From contig CAKPKF010000025.1 of NCBI GenBank assembly GCA_934167175.1, positions 1-9,704 on the forward strand: a DNA stretch of 9,704 nt, in the 5' to 3' direction. Every line of letters starts with the position of its first letter. Position 1 is the stretch's first letter. This DNA is from an uncultured Clostridia bacterium (GTDB taxonomy: Bacteria; Bacillota; Clostridia; TANB77; CAG-508). Under the pieces are notes generated by a model, which did no database searches, had not been told where the DNA came from, and saw only the letters and a list, made by a program, of their open reading frames with translations. The position numbers and the translations under genes were made by a program. Shown in pieces: positions 1 to 6,994 of this stretch.

Positions 1-726
1 TTTTTCAATAGCTTCTGGATTTTTTTCATTAACTGCTGCTGGTAAATATTTAAATATCATTTTTATAGCTTGCATATGGAACATATCTGACATTTCATTA
101 TGTGCTTTTGTTATATATCCTTCTATAGCATGTGTTAAGGCATCCATACCTGTTGCTGCTGCTAATCCTTTTGGCATAGAAGCCATTAATTCAGAATCAA
201 TAATTGCAAGAATAGGAATGTCATTTGGATCTACACAAACCATTTTTATTTCTGCTTCTTCGTCTGTTATTACATAATTAATTGTAACTTCTGCTGCTGT
301 ACCTGCTGTTGTTGGAAGTGCTATTACAGGCATTCCTCTATTTACAGTGTTTGATAATCCATTTAAAGATTTTATATCACTTCTTTCTGGATTTGTCATA
401 ACTATAGAAATACCTTTTGCAGTATCCATACTTGACCCTCCACCTACTGCAACAATTACGTCTGCTTTTGATTTTTTGCAAGCTTCTACTCCATCTGTTA
501 CATTTTTTATTGTTGGATTTGGTTTAATCTCATCATATAAATCATATTTTATATTTGCATTTTTTAAAACTGTTTCTATTTTTGCTGTTACTCCAGCATC
601 TACCAATGATTTATCACTTACTAAAAATACCTTTTTAAATCCTCTCTTATTAATTTCTCCTGCAAGTTCTTCTCTTGCACCCTTTCCAAAATATGATGTT
701 TCATTTAACATAAACCTTACTGACAT
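1..726 (-). CDS. Iron-containing alcohol dehydrogenase, FucO-like (lactaldehyde/1,2-propanediol oxidoreductase type), 3' part missing
   Basis: The first 242 codons of a group III iron-dependent alcohol dehydrogenase are present; the gene leaves the window at its C-terminal half (the family is about 380 residues). The start is ATG at 726-724, with AAGGAGG at 735-741 ahead of it. Visible signatures are the N-terminal MLNETSYFGKGA, the nucleotide-binding GGGS loop at residues 95-98, LPTTAGTAAEVTINYVITDE around 138-156, and ATGMDALTHAIEGYI. The last carries two of the four metal ligands, D195 and H199; the other two histidines would lie beyond the edge. Similarity to E. coli FucO, recalled from memory, is close along the whole visible part. 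FucO interconverts lactaldehyde and 1,2-propanediol with NAD(H) in the cytosol. The specific substrate here is inference, as butanol or ethanol dehydrogenases share the fold. It lies 22 bases after the LolA-like gene, so it is probably the end of that transcript. Confidence 0.93.
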   Translation of the reverse strand, partial: MSVRFMLNETSYFGKGAREELAGEINKRGFKKVFLVSDKSLVDAGVTAKIETVLKNANIKYDLYDEIKPNPTIKNVTDGVEACKKSKADVIVAVGGGSSMDTAKGISIVMTNPERSDIKSLNGLSNTVNRGMPVIALPTTAGTAAEVTINYVITDEEAEIKMVCVDPNDIPILAIIDSELMASMPKGLAAATGMDALTHAIEGYITKAHNEMSDMFHMQAIKMIFKYLPAAVNEKNPEAIEK

Positions 727-748
727 ATTATTTTCCTCCTTCGTTTTT

Positions 749-1411
749 TTACATTTCTTTATATTCAGATGGTATTTCAAACAAATTATTATCTACATCG
801 TCTGAAATATCTACTTTTAATAACTCTTGTTTATTTCCAACAATTGTTTTTATATATTCTAATTTATTACCATCAAAATAAAATTTAGTTTTTATCTCTT
901 GTCCTTCATTTTCTGAATTATCCATCATAACAAATTTTGTTACTGTATTATATTCTTCATATGTATATGTTTTATTCTCAATTTTTTCTTTTCCCTTTTC
1001 ATACTCCGTATCTTTTATTTCTTCTAAACTCGATTCTATTTTATTAAGGTCTATTTCATTATTTTTATATGTATAATAAGTTTTTGAATCGTCCATCATT
1101 AAATAAGAATTACCATCTTTTATAATAAATTTAGATTCTGAGCCATCATATATAGTTTCTATATATGCTTTATTTTGTTGTTTTGCATAATACATTTTAT
1201 TGTTATTATCTAATGTTGTTATAAAACTATACGATTCTTTAGATTTTAGTTCCTCATATAATTTTTGAACTCCAAAATAATTTTCATTTTTTGTATCTGT
1301 TTGAGTCATATATAGCGCTATTCCTCCGCAACATGCTATTATTAAGATAATTACAATTAAAATTATTAGTATTTTTTTCTTTTGCTTATTTGTAGCTTTT
1401 GTTTCTGACAC
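749..1411 (-). CDS. Membrane-anchored or lipoprotein-type extracytoplasmic protein, weakly LolA-like
   Basis: A 220-residue protein starts at GTG (1411-1409), chosen because AAAGGAGGA at 1418-1426 is well placed and no better in-frame start is near. Residues 1-13 are polar and basic (KKK at 11-13), followed by a hydrophobic stretch at 14-35. Within it IIAC at 24-27 could be a lipobox with C27 as the lipidated cysteine; otherwise the segment is a plain signal anchor. The remaining 185 residues are outside the membrane and rich in Lys, Glu, Asn and Tyr. They show alternating beta-type segments such as KMYYAKQQNKAYIETIYDG, SYLMMDDSKTYYTYKN and KTKFYFDGNKLEYIKT. This pattern recalls the half-barrel of LolA/LppX/DUF4412-like proteins, a tentative fold guess. 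It follows the Yip1-like gene by 36 bases and precedes the alcohol dehydrogenase by 22. No precise function can be assigned. Confidence 0.85.
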   Translation of the reverse strand: MSETKATNKQKKKILIILIVIILIIACCGGIALYMTQTDTKNENYFGVQKLYEELKSKESYSFITTLDNNNKMYYAKQQNKAYIETIYDGSESKFIIKDGNSYLMMDDSKTYYTYKNNEIDLNKIESSLEEIKDTEYEKGKEKIENKTYTYEEYNTVTKFVMMDNSENEGQEIKTKFYFDGNKLEYIKTIVGNKQELLKVDISDDVDNNLFEIPSEYKEM

Positions 1412-1447
1412 AATTATTCCTCCTTTGTTTTTTATTATAGTTATCCT

Positions 1448-2125
1448 CTAAATATAAATATTTAATAAAGAAAAAACAATATATGCGATATAATATACTA
1501 ACTCTACTAATGCAAACTTTTTAATAAATTCAGAATTTTTTTCTTCTCCAAATATTGATTTTAATGTAAAGTACATTAATACAATTGATACCGCACTACA
1601 TAATCTTGTAAATGGTATTGTTATTGTAGATATTGATGAACCAAATATTGTTAATATACTTACAACTGATGCAATTACAAGTGGTATATTAGCTGTTGTT
1701 ACTGTTGTAATTATTGTTGTTAATGATTTTTTATTTTTAAAATTCATAACTAAGACAATAATAGACATTACTAATATACTGCATATAGGTGCTATTGTTG
1801 CTTTTATAACAGACATTAGACTACTTCCTAAACTTGATAATCCCCATATTGGTCCTACTGAAAAACATCTGCTAATTAATTCAGCTACTACCCATATAAC
1901 TAATATAATAATCGCATATTTAAAATATTGATTATTTTCTTTATCTACTATTTCTTTTATTTTCCCTAATGGGTCTTTGAATAATTCAGCTATAAATCCT
2001 TTTGTTTCAATGCTATCTTTTTTGATATCTACATTTTTAATTGTATCTTTTACTTGATTTACTGTAGTTGATGCCTCACTTTTCAATTCTTCTGTGTTTA
2101 CTTTCTTTTCTTCTTTTTCTTCCAT
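1448..2125 (-). CDS. Yip1-like five-helix integral membrane protein
   Basis: A 225-residue membrane protein starts at ATG 2125-2123, with GGAGGA (2131-2136) six bases upstream, and ends with TAG. The first 65 residues are charged and probably cytosolic, with a Lys/Glu-rich low-complexity start (MEEKEEKKVNTEE). The segment around residues 44-62 (FIAELFKDPLGKIKEIVDK) resembles the 'FF/LF-x-P-x-x-x-I' lead-in typical of bacterial Yip1-family proteins. Hydrophobic segments lie at about 68-88, 107-128, 137-161, 174-192 and 202-224. Five segments and the order of elements fit the Yip1 domain, but the sequence is divergent and the call rests on topology. Bacterial members have no settled function. 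It sits between pfkA (55 bases upstream) and the membrane-anchored LolA-like gene (36 bases downstream). A TATAAT at 2141-2146 in the pfkA gap could give it a weak promoter of its own, but no matching -35 box was seen at good spacing. Confidence 0.8.
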   Translation of the reverse strand: MEEKEEKKVNTEELKSEASTTVNQVKDTIKNVDIKKDSIETKGFIAELFKDPLGKIKEIVDKENNQYFKYAIIILVIWVVAELISRCFSVGPIWGLSSLGSSLMSVIKATIAPICSILVMSIIVLVMNFKNKKSLTTIITTVTTANIPLVIASVVSILTIFGSSISTITIPFTRLCSAVSIVLMYFTLKSIFGEEKNSEFIKKFALVELVYYIAYIVFSLLNIYI

Positions 2126-2180
2126 GTTAATCCTCCTAATATTATATTATTATTTATAGTATTTATTATTACTATCAAAA

Positions 2181-3326
2181 TTAATCACCTAAGTTAATAC
2201 CTATATCTCTAGCTGTTTTTACTAAATCGTCATCCATAGTAACTTTTCTTAGATTACTTTCTGCAGTATTTCCAGACACTGCTCCAATTTTTGTATTGTT
2301 TCCAACTACATCTTCTAAAGATGCTGAATCTAATTTTCCATTTTTAATTACTACCAAAGTTCCAAATTTCCCTTCTAATGCAAGTTCCATTGCTTTTGAA
2401 CCATATTTTGTTGATAGTACTCTATCAAAAGCTGTTGGTGTTCCTCCTCTTTGCATATATCCTAGTGTTGTGTTTCTTGCTTCTAATCCAGTTAATTCTT
2501 CTAATTGTTTTGCAACAACTTGTCCAACTCCACCTAATTTTGTATTGTCAACTCCTGCTCCATTATTACGTATATTTTGTACTACCATTTCTCCATCTTT
2601 TGGCTTAGCTCCTTCGGCTACAACTACTATACTGAAGTTTTTTCCTCTTTTCTTTCTATTTTCAATTTTAGTTGCTACTTTATTAATATCATATGGTATC
2701 TCTGGAATTAGTGCAACATCTGCTCCTCCTGCTATTGCTGATTCCAATGCTATCCATCCAGCATATCTTCCCATAACTTCTAGCACCATAATTCTATGAT
2801 GTGTTTCTCCTGTTGTATGTAATCTATCTAATGCTTCCATAGCAACAGATACAGCTGTATTGTAACCAAATGTAATTTCTGTACAAGCTACGTCATTGTC
2901 AATTGTTTTTGGCACTCCTATAATATTTACTCCTTTTGTTGAAAAATCTCTTGCAGATTTTTGTGTTCCATCTCCTCCTAAAGTAAAGATACAATCAAAT
3001 CCAAATTCTTTAATATTTTCTATTGCTTGTTCTGATAAATCTTTGTATTCTACACTTCCATCTTCATTTACTATTTTATAATTAAATATGTTTGCATTTG
3101 TTGATGAACCTATAATAGAACCACCTTTTGGTAAAATTCCTACTGCTTCTCCATTGGCTGCTGTACTTAATTTTTCAAAGTCTTTTTTTAGTAATCCATT
3201 ATATCCATCTACTATTCCATAACATTCTACTCCATGATTTTCTGCTGTTTTTACAATTGCTCTAATAACTGCATTAAATCCTGATACATCTCCACCATTT
3301 GCTAATATTCCTACTTTTTTTAACAT
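2181..3326 (-). CDS. pfkA: 6-phosphofructokinase (Gly104/Lys124 type)
   Basis: A complete 381-residue phosphofructokinase, the committed glycolytic step from fructose 6-phosphate to fructose 1,6-bisphosphate in the cytosol. The start is ATG 3326-3324 with AAGGAGG at 3331-3337. Visible motifs are the N-terminal GGDVSGFNAVIR (11-22), phosphate-donor loop GGDGT (117-121), substrate and catalytic PKTIDND (139-145, catalytic base D143), VMGRYAGW (184-191), PEIPYD (208-213) and GYMQRGGTPTAFDR (289-302). By the usual E. coli numbering, G120 equals position 104 (ATP use) while K140 equals position 124 (Lys, as in PPi enzymes). This Gly104/Lys124 pair is known in the actinobacterial-type ATP-dependent group, so ATP is the likelier donor but not proven. 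The protein is about 60 residues longer than the classical 320-residue enzyme, as usual for this clade. The GGD[CA]PG proline is Ser here. It probably heads a transcript with the three genes after it. Confidence 0.96.
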   Translation of the reverse strand: MLKKVGILANGGDVSGFNAVIRAIVKTAENHGVECYGIVDGYNGLLKKDFEKLSTAANGEAVGILPKGGSIIGSSTNANIFNYKIVNEDGSVEYKDLSEQAIENIKEFGFDCIFTLGGDGTQKSARDFSTKGVNIIGVPKTIDNDVACTEITFGYNTAVSVAMEALDRLHTTGETHHRIMVLEVMGRYAGWIALESAIAGGADVALIPEIPYDINKVATKIENRKKRGKNFSIVVVAEGAKPKDGEMVVQNIRNNGAGVDNTKLGGVGQVVAKQLEELTGLEARNTTLGYMQRGGTPTAFDRVLSTKYGSKAMELALEGKFGTLVVIKNGKLDSASLEDVVGNNTKIGAVSGNTAESNLRKVTMDDDLVKTARDIGINLGD

Positions 3327-3424
3327 AATTCCTCCTTAATAATTTTTTTAAAATTTTCTTTCCCGTGTGACACCAGGCCACACAGGGGAAAGTTCTTTTC
3401 TTCTTTTTCATACTCTGTGGTCCG
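3327..3424. other. Gap between prepilin-like gene and pfkA; no gene
   Basis: These 98 bases hold the pfkA ribosome binding site, an AT-rich stretch and a strong stem-loop listed separately. I saw no convincing -35/-10 pair on the minus strand, so pfkA may be read from the upstream gene or from an unrecognised promoter. Confidence 0.6.
3358..3392 (-). repeat. Strong hairpin 33 bases after the prepilin-like gene, without U-tract
   Basis: On the minus strand CTTTCCCCTGTGTG (3392-3379) pairs with CACACGGGAAAG (3369-3358) around a nine-base loop. This gives a 12-bp stem with a two-base bulge. In the direction of the genes it is followed by AAAATTTT, not a run of T, so it is a poor intrinsic terminator for the gene before it. 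It would only look like a terminator on the plus strand, where no gene precedes it. An alternative pairing exists: GGACCACAG (3423-3415) with CTGTGTGGCC (3385-3376), which would exclude the main stem. Its spacing from the variable region is compared with the 9193-9221 hairpin under findings. Confidence 0.75.
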
Positions 3425-4807
3425 TTATTTTATTTTCCATTCTTTTTCATTCCATTCTAATGAGATATCAGATTTTAGAGAAACTACAGGACGAACACCA
3501 TAACTACTGCCGCTGTCGTAGCCGCTTTCACCCTCATGGCCATTAGAATAGTACAAAGTGCTACCACTGACACTACCATTATTAACAATGCGAAGCCCCC
3601 AGCTCACAAAGCAGTTACCAGCATATGCATAATCAGACGTAAGCCAGAAGGATTGATTTTTTCTTAACGTGAAATTTCTTGTTAAATTGTCACTTCCTAC
3701 TGCTGTTCCACCAAACAGCATTTGAAAAACACTTGTAGTATTCTTTGTTCCATCCGCGTTTACTTCTCCAGTTAGGAATTTTGAATTTACCTGTGTGGGA
3801 ACATAATTATAATATGTACTTTCTATTTCTGTACTTCCTGATGTTAATGCTTTAAATGTTTTACTTGCTTTATCATAATAATTAAATGTACCTTGTGTTC
3901 TAGACCATTTTTTTCCATTTGTTGCACTTGATGATAATGCACTTCCTTCTCCTCTTGTATATGTTACTTTGTTTCCATATTCATTCCAATTACCTTGGCT
4001 ATATTTCGCTGTTTCTGGATTATATCCTGTTATTCCATTTATATCTTCCACTGTTATACTTGTTGCTTTTTCTGCTCCTTTTCCATGTCCAAATATTCCA
4101 CTTATTTTATTTAATTCTTCTATTCCATTTATATATCCTTTTTGCCCTTTTAAGTTATAATATGTTCTACTACTATCTGTGTATGTTCCTGGTCCTATGA
4201 ATTCTTCTGATATTAGTCTTATTTTTCCATTTTTTACTCCTAATACTCTCCATCCATATCCTGCACTTTTATATGTTGTTGCATTAAACTCTTGGTCACT
4301 ACTTTTTCCTGTTTTATCTGCTGTTGATGTATATGTTAAATCATTTGCATTTGCTTCTAATGTTGGATCATAATCTACATAGTCTCCTACTTTTAATGTT
4401 TGATTTGTTTCTATGTTTGTTATTGTGTCTCCATCTTGTTTCCATACGTCTTTTGTTATTGTATTTCCATCAAAATAGTATTCTTTTTCAGTTTTATCAA
4501 ATTTTATTTTCCAGTCTCCTTTATTTCCTGTTACATTTGCTCCAGACACTTTAAAATCTGCTTGTTTTCCTGTTTGATCAGCTATTAAATATTCTGAATA
4601 TCCTATTTTTATTTGCTCCTCTTCGTCTTTTTCATTAGTTGTTGTTTTGGCTGCCCTTGCTTTTATTAAAATACCATTGTCTCCTGTTAATGTAGTTATT
4701 ACCACTCCTGATAAAATCAATAGCACAATTATTGTTATTACTAAAGCTATTAAAGTAATACCATTACTTGTTTTAATTAATTGTTTTGTGTTTCTTTCGT
4801 TCTTCAT
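3425..4807 (-). CDS. Prepilin-like surface protein with C-type-lectin-like variable C-terminal domain (putative DGR target)
   Basis: A 460-residue protein starts at ATG 4807-4805, with GGGAG about nine bases upstream. Residues 1-16 are a basic leader ending in SNG, followed by ITLIALVITIIVLLILSG (17-34). This matches the prepilin leader plus hydrophobic helix with cleavage after G16, except that the usual Glu at +5 is Ala. GDNGILIKARAAK (42-54) is a common continuation in clostridial pilin-like proteins. Residues 80-140 form short repeats around YYFDGNTITK. From GDYVDYDP (141) and GWRVLGVKNGKIRLISE (185-201) to the end it looks like the DUF6273-type domain, a name given from memory. That domain closes with FWLTS (387-391) and YGVRPVVSLKS (436-446). 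The DNA for residues 387-446 differs in composition from the rest. The domain probably faces the exterior and binds something. It precedes pfkA by 98 bases and follows the LPKTG gene by 148. Confidence 0.88.
   Translation of the reverse strand: MKNERNTKQLIKTSNGITLIALVITIIVLLILSGVVITTLTGDNGILIKARAAKTTTNEKDEEEQIKIGYSEYLIADQTGKQADFKVSGANVTGNKGDWKIKFDKTEKEYYFDGNTITKDVWKQDGDTITNIETNQTLKVGDYVDYDPTLEANANDLTYTSTADKTGKSSDQEFNATTYKSAGYGWRVLGVKNGKIRLISEEFIGPGTYTDSSRTYYNLKGQKGYINGIEELNKISGIFGHGKGAEKATSITVEDINGITGYNPETAKYSQGNWNEYGNKVTYTRGEGSALSSSATNGKKWSRTQGTFNYYDKASKTFKALTSGSTEIESTYYNYVPTQVNSKFLTGEVNADGTKNTTSVFQMLFGGTAVGSDNLTRNFTLRKNQSFWLTSDYAYAGNCFVSWGLRIVNNGSVSGSTLYYSNGHEGESGYDSGSSYGVRPVVSLKSDISLEWNEKEWKIK
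3470..3649 (-). other. Putative DGR variable region (VR1)
   Basis: This covers the coding DNA for residues 387-446 of the prepilin-like protein. Over 3491-3650 I count 75 G/C in 160 (47%), against a visibly much lower value upstream in the same gene. Codons switch from A/T-ending to many NNC and NNT forms (AAC, AGC, TAC, GAC, GGC, CGC, TGC), as expected when template adenines, often in AAC or AAT codons, have been replaced. The region ends in a block reading TAGTTTCTCTAAAATCT (3486-3470) that is identical in the second target. This is where an initiation-of-mutagenic-homing (IMH) site would lie. The template repeat needed to prove it is not in the window. Confidence 0.62.
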
Positions 4808-4861
4808 AAAAATATTCTCCCTTTTTTGTTTAACTTTTTATATGAATTTCTTCCACTTACA

Positions 4862-4890
4862 TTTTAATTAAACATATCTTTAAATGTCAA
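4862..4890 (-). promoter_or_regulatory. Candidate promoter for the prepilin-like gene
   Basis: TTGACA, a perfect -35, lies at 4890-4885. Seventeen bases further on is TTAAAA at 4867-4862, a weak -10 in an AT-rich setting. The pair lies about 55 bases before the start codon. The -10 is the uncertain half. Confidence 0.4.
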
Positions 4891-4955
4891 TACATTTAAA
4901 ACTATTTCTTGCTTTTTATTAATATATTATTAGTAATGTATTATAAACTCCGTCA

Positions 4956-6605
4956 TTAAAAATTATATTTTTTGTATTTCTTATATGCTACTATTCCTCC
5001 CGCTATTACAACGCCAGCAATAATAATCATAATATAACTAGTACCAGTCTTTGGTAAAATTCCTGATGCCATCGTATTATCGCCACTTACAGTTCCAAAG
5101 TCTGCCCATTTAAAATCATCAGCACCATAAAAGAACATGTACCATTCTTCATTATTTATAACACTTGCAGTAGCCAATGTAACAGCTTCATTTGATATAT
5201 ATTTTCCATTTTCGTCATCAGTTTTTATATATAAATAATAGTATTCTCCATTCTCCAAGCCTTTTAAATCTATAACGCTATTTCCAGTTGTTTTTGCACC
5301 ACCAGCATTATATTCTATTGAATAATTATCATCTTTATCTGCATCTAAAGTCTGATTATAGATTCCTGAATTGGATTTTGCATATGTCATTAACCCTGAA
5401 AATCCTGAAGAATCTTTATTTTTTATTTTAGTTAAAATAGATTGATCTGTTATTTTTCCAACTTTAATTTGGATTTTTCTATTGTTTTTACTATCATGTG
5501 TAAATGTTGTTACAATTTGGTCTAATTTATATGTCATAAGTGAAGAATGAAAAGCATCACTATATTTTGCTTCACTAAATCTTTCTAGTTTATTTCCATA
5601 TGTAACAACATTATAAGTTAATCCACTTTTTTCAACAACAGATGCATATAAATCTTGATTCAATTCTACATAATAAGCAACTTTATTCATTTCTGATACT
5701 TTAAATGTTTTAGAATTTTTGTCGTAATTTAAAGTAATTTTATCATTAGATATACCTCCACTTACATTTGGTTTGCTGTTGTTAGAAGTTATATATAAGT
5801 AATATGTTCTATCCTCTTTTGGTGTAACACCAGATATTTGAACTGTTGCTTTAAACATTCCACCTTTTTTTAATTCAAATTTTGCTTTTGAAAAATCGGT
5901 CCACTCTCCATCTGTCGAATCACCTTTGCTACTATCATCTGTTGTTTCTCCTTTTATTTCAGAAGAATACCCATTAAAGTCATAATATGTATCTGTGCCA
6001 TTATCAATTTTTACCCACAGTATAAAATATACTACACCTGTATAATTTGAAAAATCAAGTTCTACATTATTTGAGGTATTTGTTGTAGTTTTCCAAGAAT
6101 TTGTATAACTTGGTATCATAGCAAGATACTCTTTTTGTTTTGTTTCAGTAGTAGTTTTAACCGTGTTATAAAATTGTTTATATTCTGCATAAGCTGTATT
6201 ATATTTTTCTCTAGCTTCGCTTAGCTGTTCTTCTGTTGCAGTTCCACTTGAATTTAATTTTTCATATTCTTTTTTTAAATTAGTTAGGTTATCTCCTTTT
6301 TCTTTTATAGTTTCATTACTTGTTTTTGTATATTCTTTTATTTCTTTAACTTTAGCTGAAATACTATCTAATTCAGCTTTTGTTATATCGACTTTTTGAT
6401 AAGAAATTGTATATCCACTAGCACTTGATGATAATCTTATTGTTCCAGTCCCTACTTTATCTCTAACATTTATTATAGATGGTAATGTTATATAATTTTT
6501 CGGATCTATCTCACCACTATATGCTACAACTTCATTACTAAAACTACCTAAAATTGAAATTACCATTATTATTAAAATTAATATTGATATTATTTTTTCT
6601 TTCAA
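4956..6605 (-). CDS. LPKTG sortase-anchored surface protein with coiled-coil segment
   Basis: A 549-residue exported protein. The start is TTG 6605-6603, supported by AAAGGAGG about nine bases upstream; the next internal Met (14) would destroy the signal peptide. Residues 1-28 are a signal peptide (basic start, hydrophobic core, VVA before Y29). Residues 75-160 are Lys/Glu-rich, with heptad-like stretches (TKAELDSISAKVKEIKEY, EEQLSEAREKYNTAYAEYKQ), probably helical coiled coil. The rest has beta-type repeats with YYLYI (two copies: RTYYLYITS and EYYYLYIKT), suggesting two related Ig-like modules. The C-terminus has LPKTG at 517-521, a hydrophobic helix and the tail KKYKKYNF. This is the classical sorting signal, cut between T and G by a sortase and linked to peptidoglycan. 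No sortase gene is in the window. It has its own candidate promoter and is followed by the prepilin-like gene. A role in adhesion or surface display is inference; the ligand is unknown. Confidence 0.9.
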   Translation of the reverse strand: MKEKIISILILIIMVISILGSFSNEVVAYSGEIDPKNYITLPSIINVRDKVGTGTIRLSSSASGYTISYQKVDITKAELDSISAKVKEIKEYTKTSNETIKEKGDNLTNLKKEYEKLNSSGTATEEQLSEAREKYNTAYAEYKQFYNTVKTTTETKQKEYLAMIPSYTNSWKTTTNTSNNVELDFSNYTGVVYFILWVKIDNGTDTYYDFNGYSSEIKGETTDDSSKGDSTDGEWTDFSKAKFELKKGGMFKATVQISGVTPKEDRTYYLYITSNNSKPNVSGGISNDKITLNYDKNSKTFKVSEMNKVAYYVELNQDLYASVVEKSGLTYNVVTYGNKLERFSEAKYSDAFHSSLMTYKLDQIVTTFTHDSKNNRKIQIKVGKITDQSILTKIKNKDSSGFSGLMTYAKSNSGIYNQTLDADKDDNYSIEYNAGGAKTTGNSVIDLKGLENGEYYYLYIKTDDENGKYISNEAVTLATASVINNEEWYMFFYGADDFKWADFGTVSGDNTMASGILPKTGTSYIMIIIAGVVIAGGIVAYKKYKKYNF

Positions 6606-6658
6606 ACTAATTTTCCTCCTTTTATTTTCTTTTGTTTCTTATTTATATCCCTTTTCAT

Positions 6659-6685
6659 ATTATATTTTTTTATATTTTGTGTCAA
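6659..6685 (-). promoter_or_regulatory. Candidate promoter for the LPKTG surface protein
   Basis: A perfect -35 TTGACA lies at 6685-6680. The consensus -10 TATAAT at 6664-6659 is 15 bases away, slightly short; TAATAT at 6662-6657 gives a 17-base spacer. The signal lies about 55 bases before the TTG start and on the correct strand. Confidence 0.6.
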
Positions 6686-6787
6686 TATATATTCTTAAAT
6701 TGTAATGCAATTGTAATATTTTATTAATTTTAAATTCTTATTTTAGTAATTTTTTAGATTCTTTATAAAAACTATCCATTGGTCAAA

Positions 6788-6846
6788 AAATTCCAGCCTA
6801 CTGCAGAATTACTATTTTTCTGTAATTTGCTTGTAAGCTGGAATTT
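6788..6846 (-). terminator. Long interrupted hairpin after the transposase, probable terminator or element end
   Basis: Outer arms AAATTCCAGC (6788-6797) and GCTGGAATTT (6837-6846) are perfect complements. An inner pair, GCAGAATTAC (6803-6812) with GTAATTTGC (6822-6830), pairs with one bulge. Read on the minus strand, the closing arm runs into TTTTTT before GACC, so it works as an intrinsic terminator for the integrase-transposase unit. IS91-type elements carry structured termini for rolling-circle transposition, so it may also mark the 3' end of the element. The two readings are not exclusive. Confidence 0.55.
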
Positions 6847-6994
6847 CTATATTTTTCTCTCATTCAAATTTCGCCACTTTCTTAAATTTATTTATTAAAC
6901 TATTGCAAACTCTTTCATTTCATTGTACAATTTAGATACAGTTTCCCCCTCCCCAATTAAGAGGCACTTTTGAAAACTATTCAATTGTTTATAT

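Larger units (their letters stand above)
6606..6994. other. 389-base intergenic stretch between decayed transposase and LPKTG gene
   Basis: No gene is supported here on either strand. It holds the LPKTG gene's ribosome binding site and candidate promoter (left part), a long interrupted palindrome (6788-6846), and a short stretch at 6911-6935 resembling one on the far side of the IS91-type unit. The minus frame over 6893-6951 gives a short tail (SKLYNEMKEFAIV then stop) with no start, possibly a relic but not callable. Confidence 0.6.

Noticed and set aside
347..805. Open frame on the plus strand, 152 codons
   Set aside because: It is the antisense of the alcohol dehydrogenase and of the end of the LolA-like gene, with no ribosome binding site and a hydrophobic composition typical of reverse reading.
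2296..2799. Open frame on the plus strand opposite pfkA
   Set aside because: The opposite strand encodes an unmistakable phosphofructokinase; the plus frame is a codon-bias shadow.
3358..3410. Intrinsic terminator on the plus strand (hairpin followed by ttcttttcttcttttt)
   Set aside because: No supported plus-strand gene precedes it. The shape alone fits, but it would terminate nothing.
3470..3649. VR1 as the template for VR2
   Set aside because: The two differ in length and at many positions not explained by adenine change; only the 3' 17-base block is identical.
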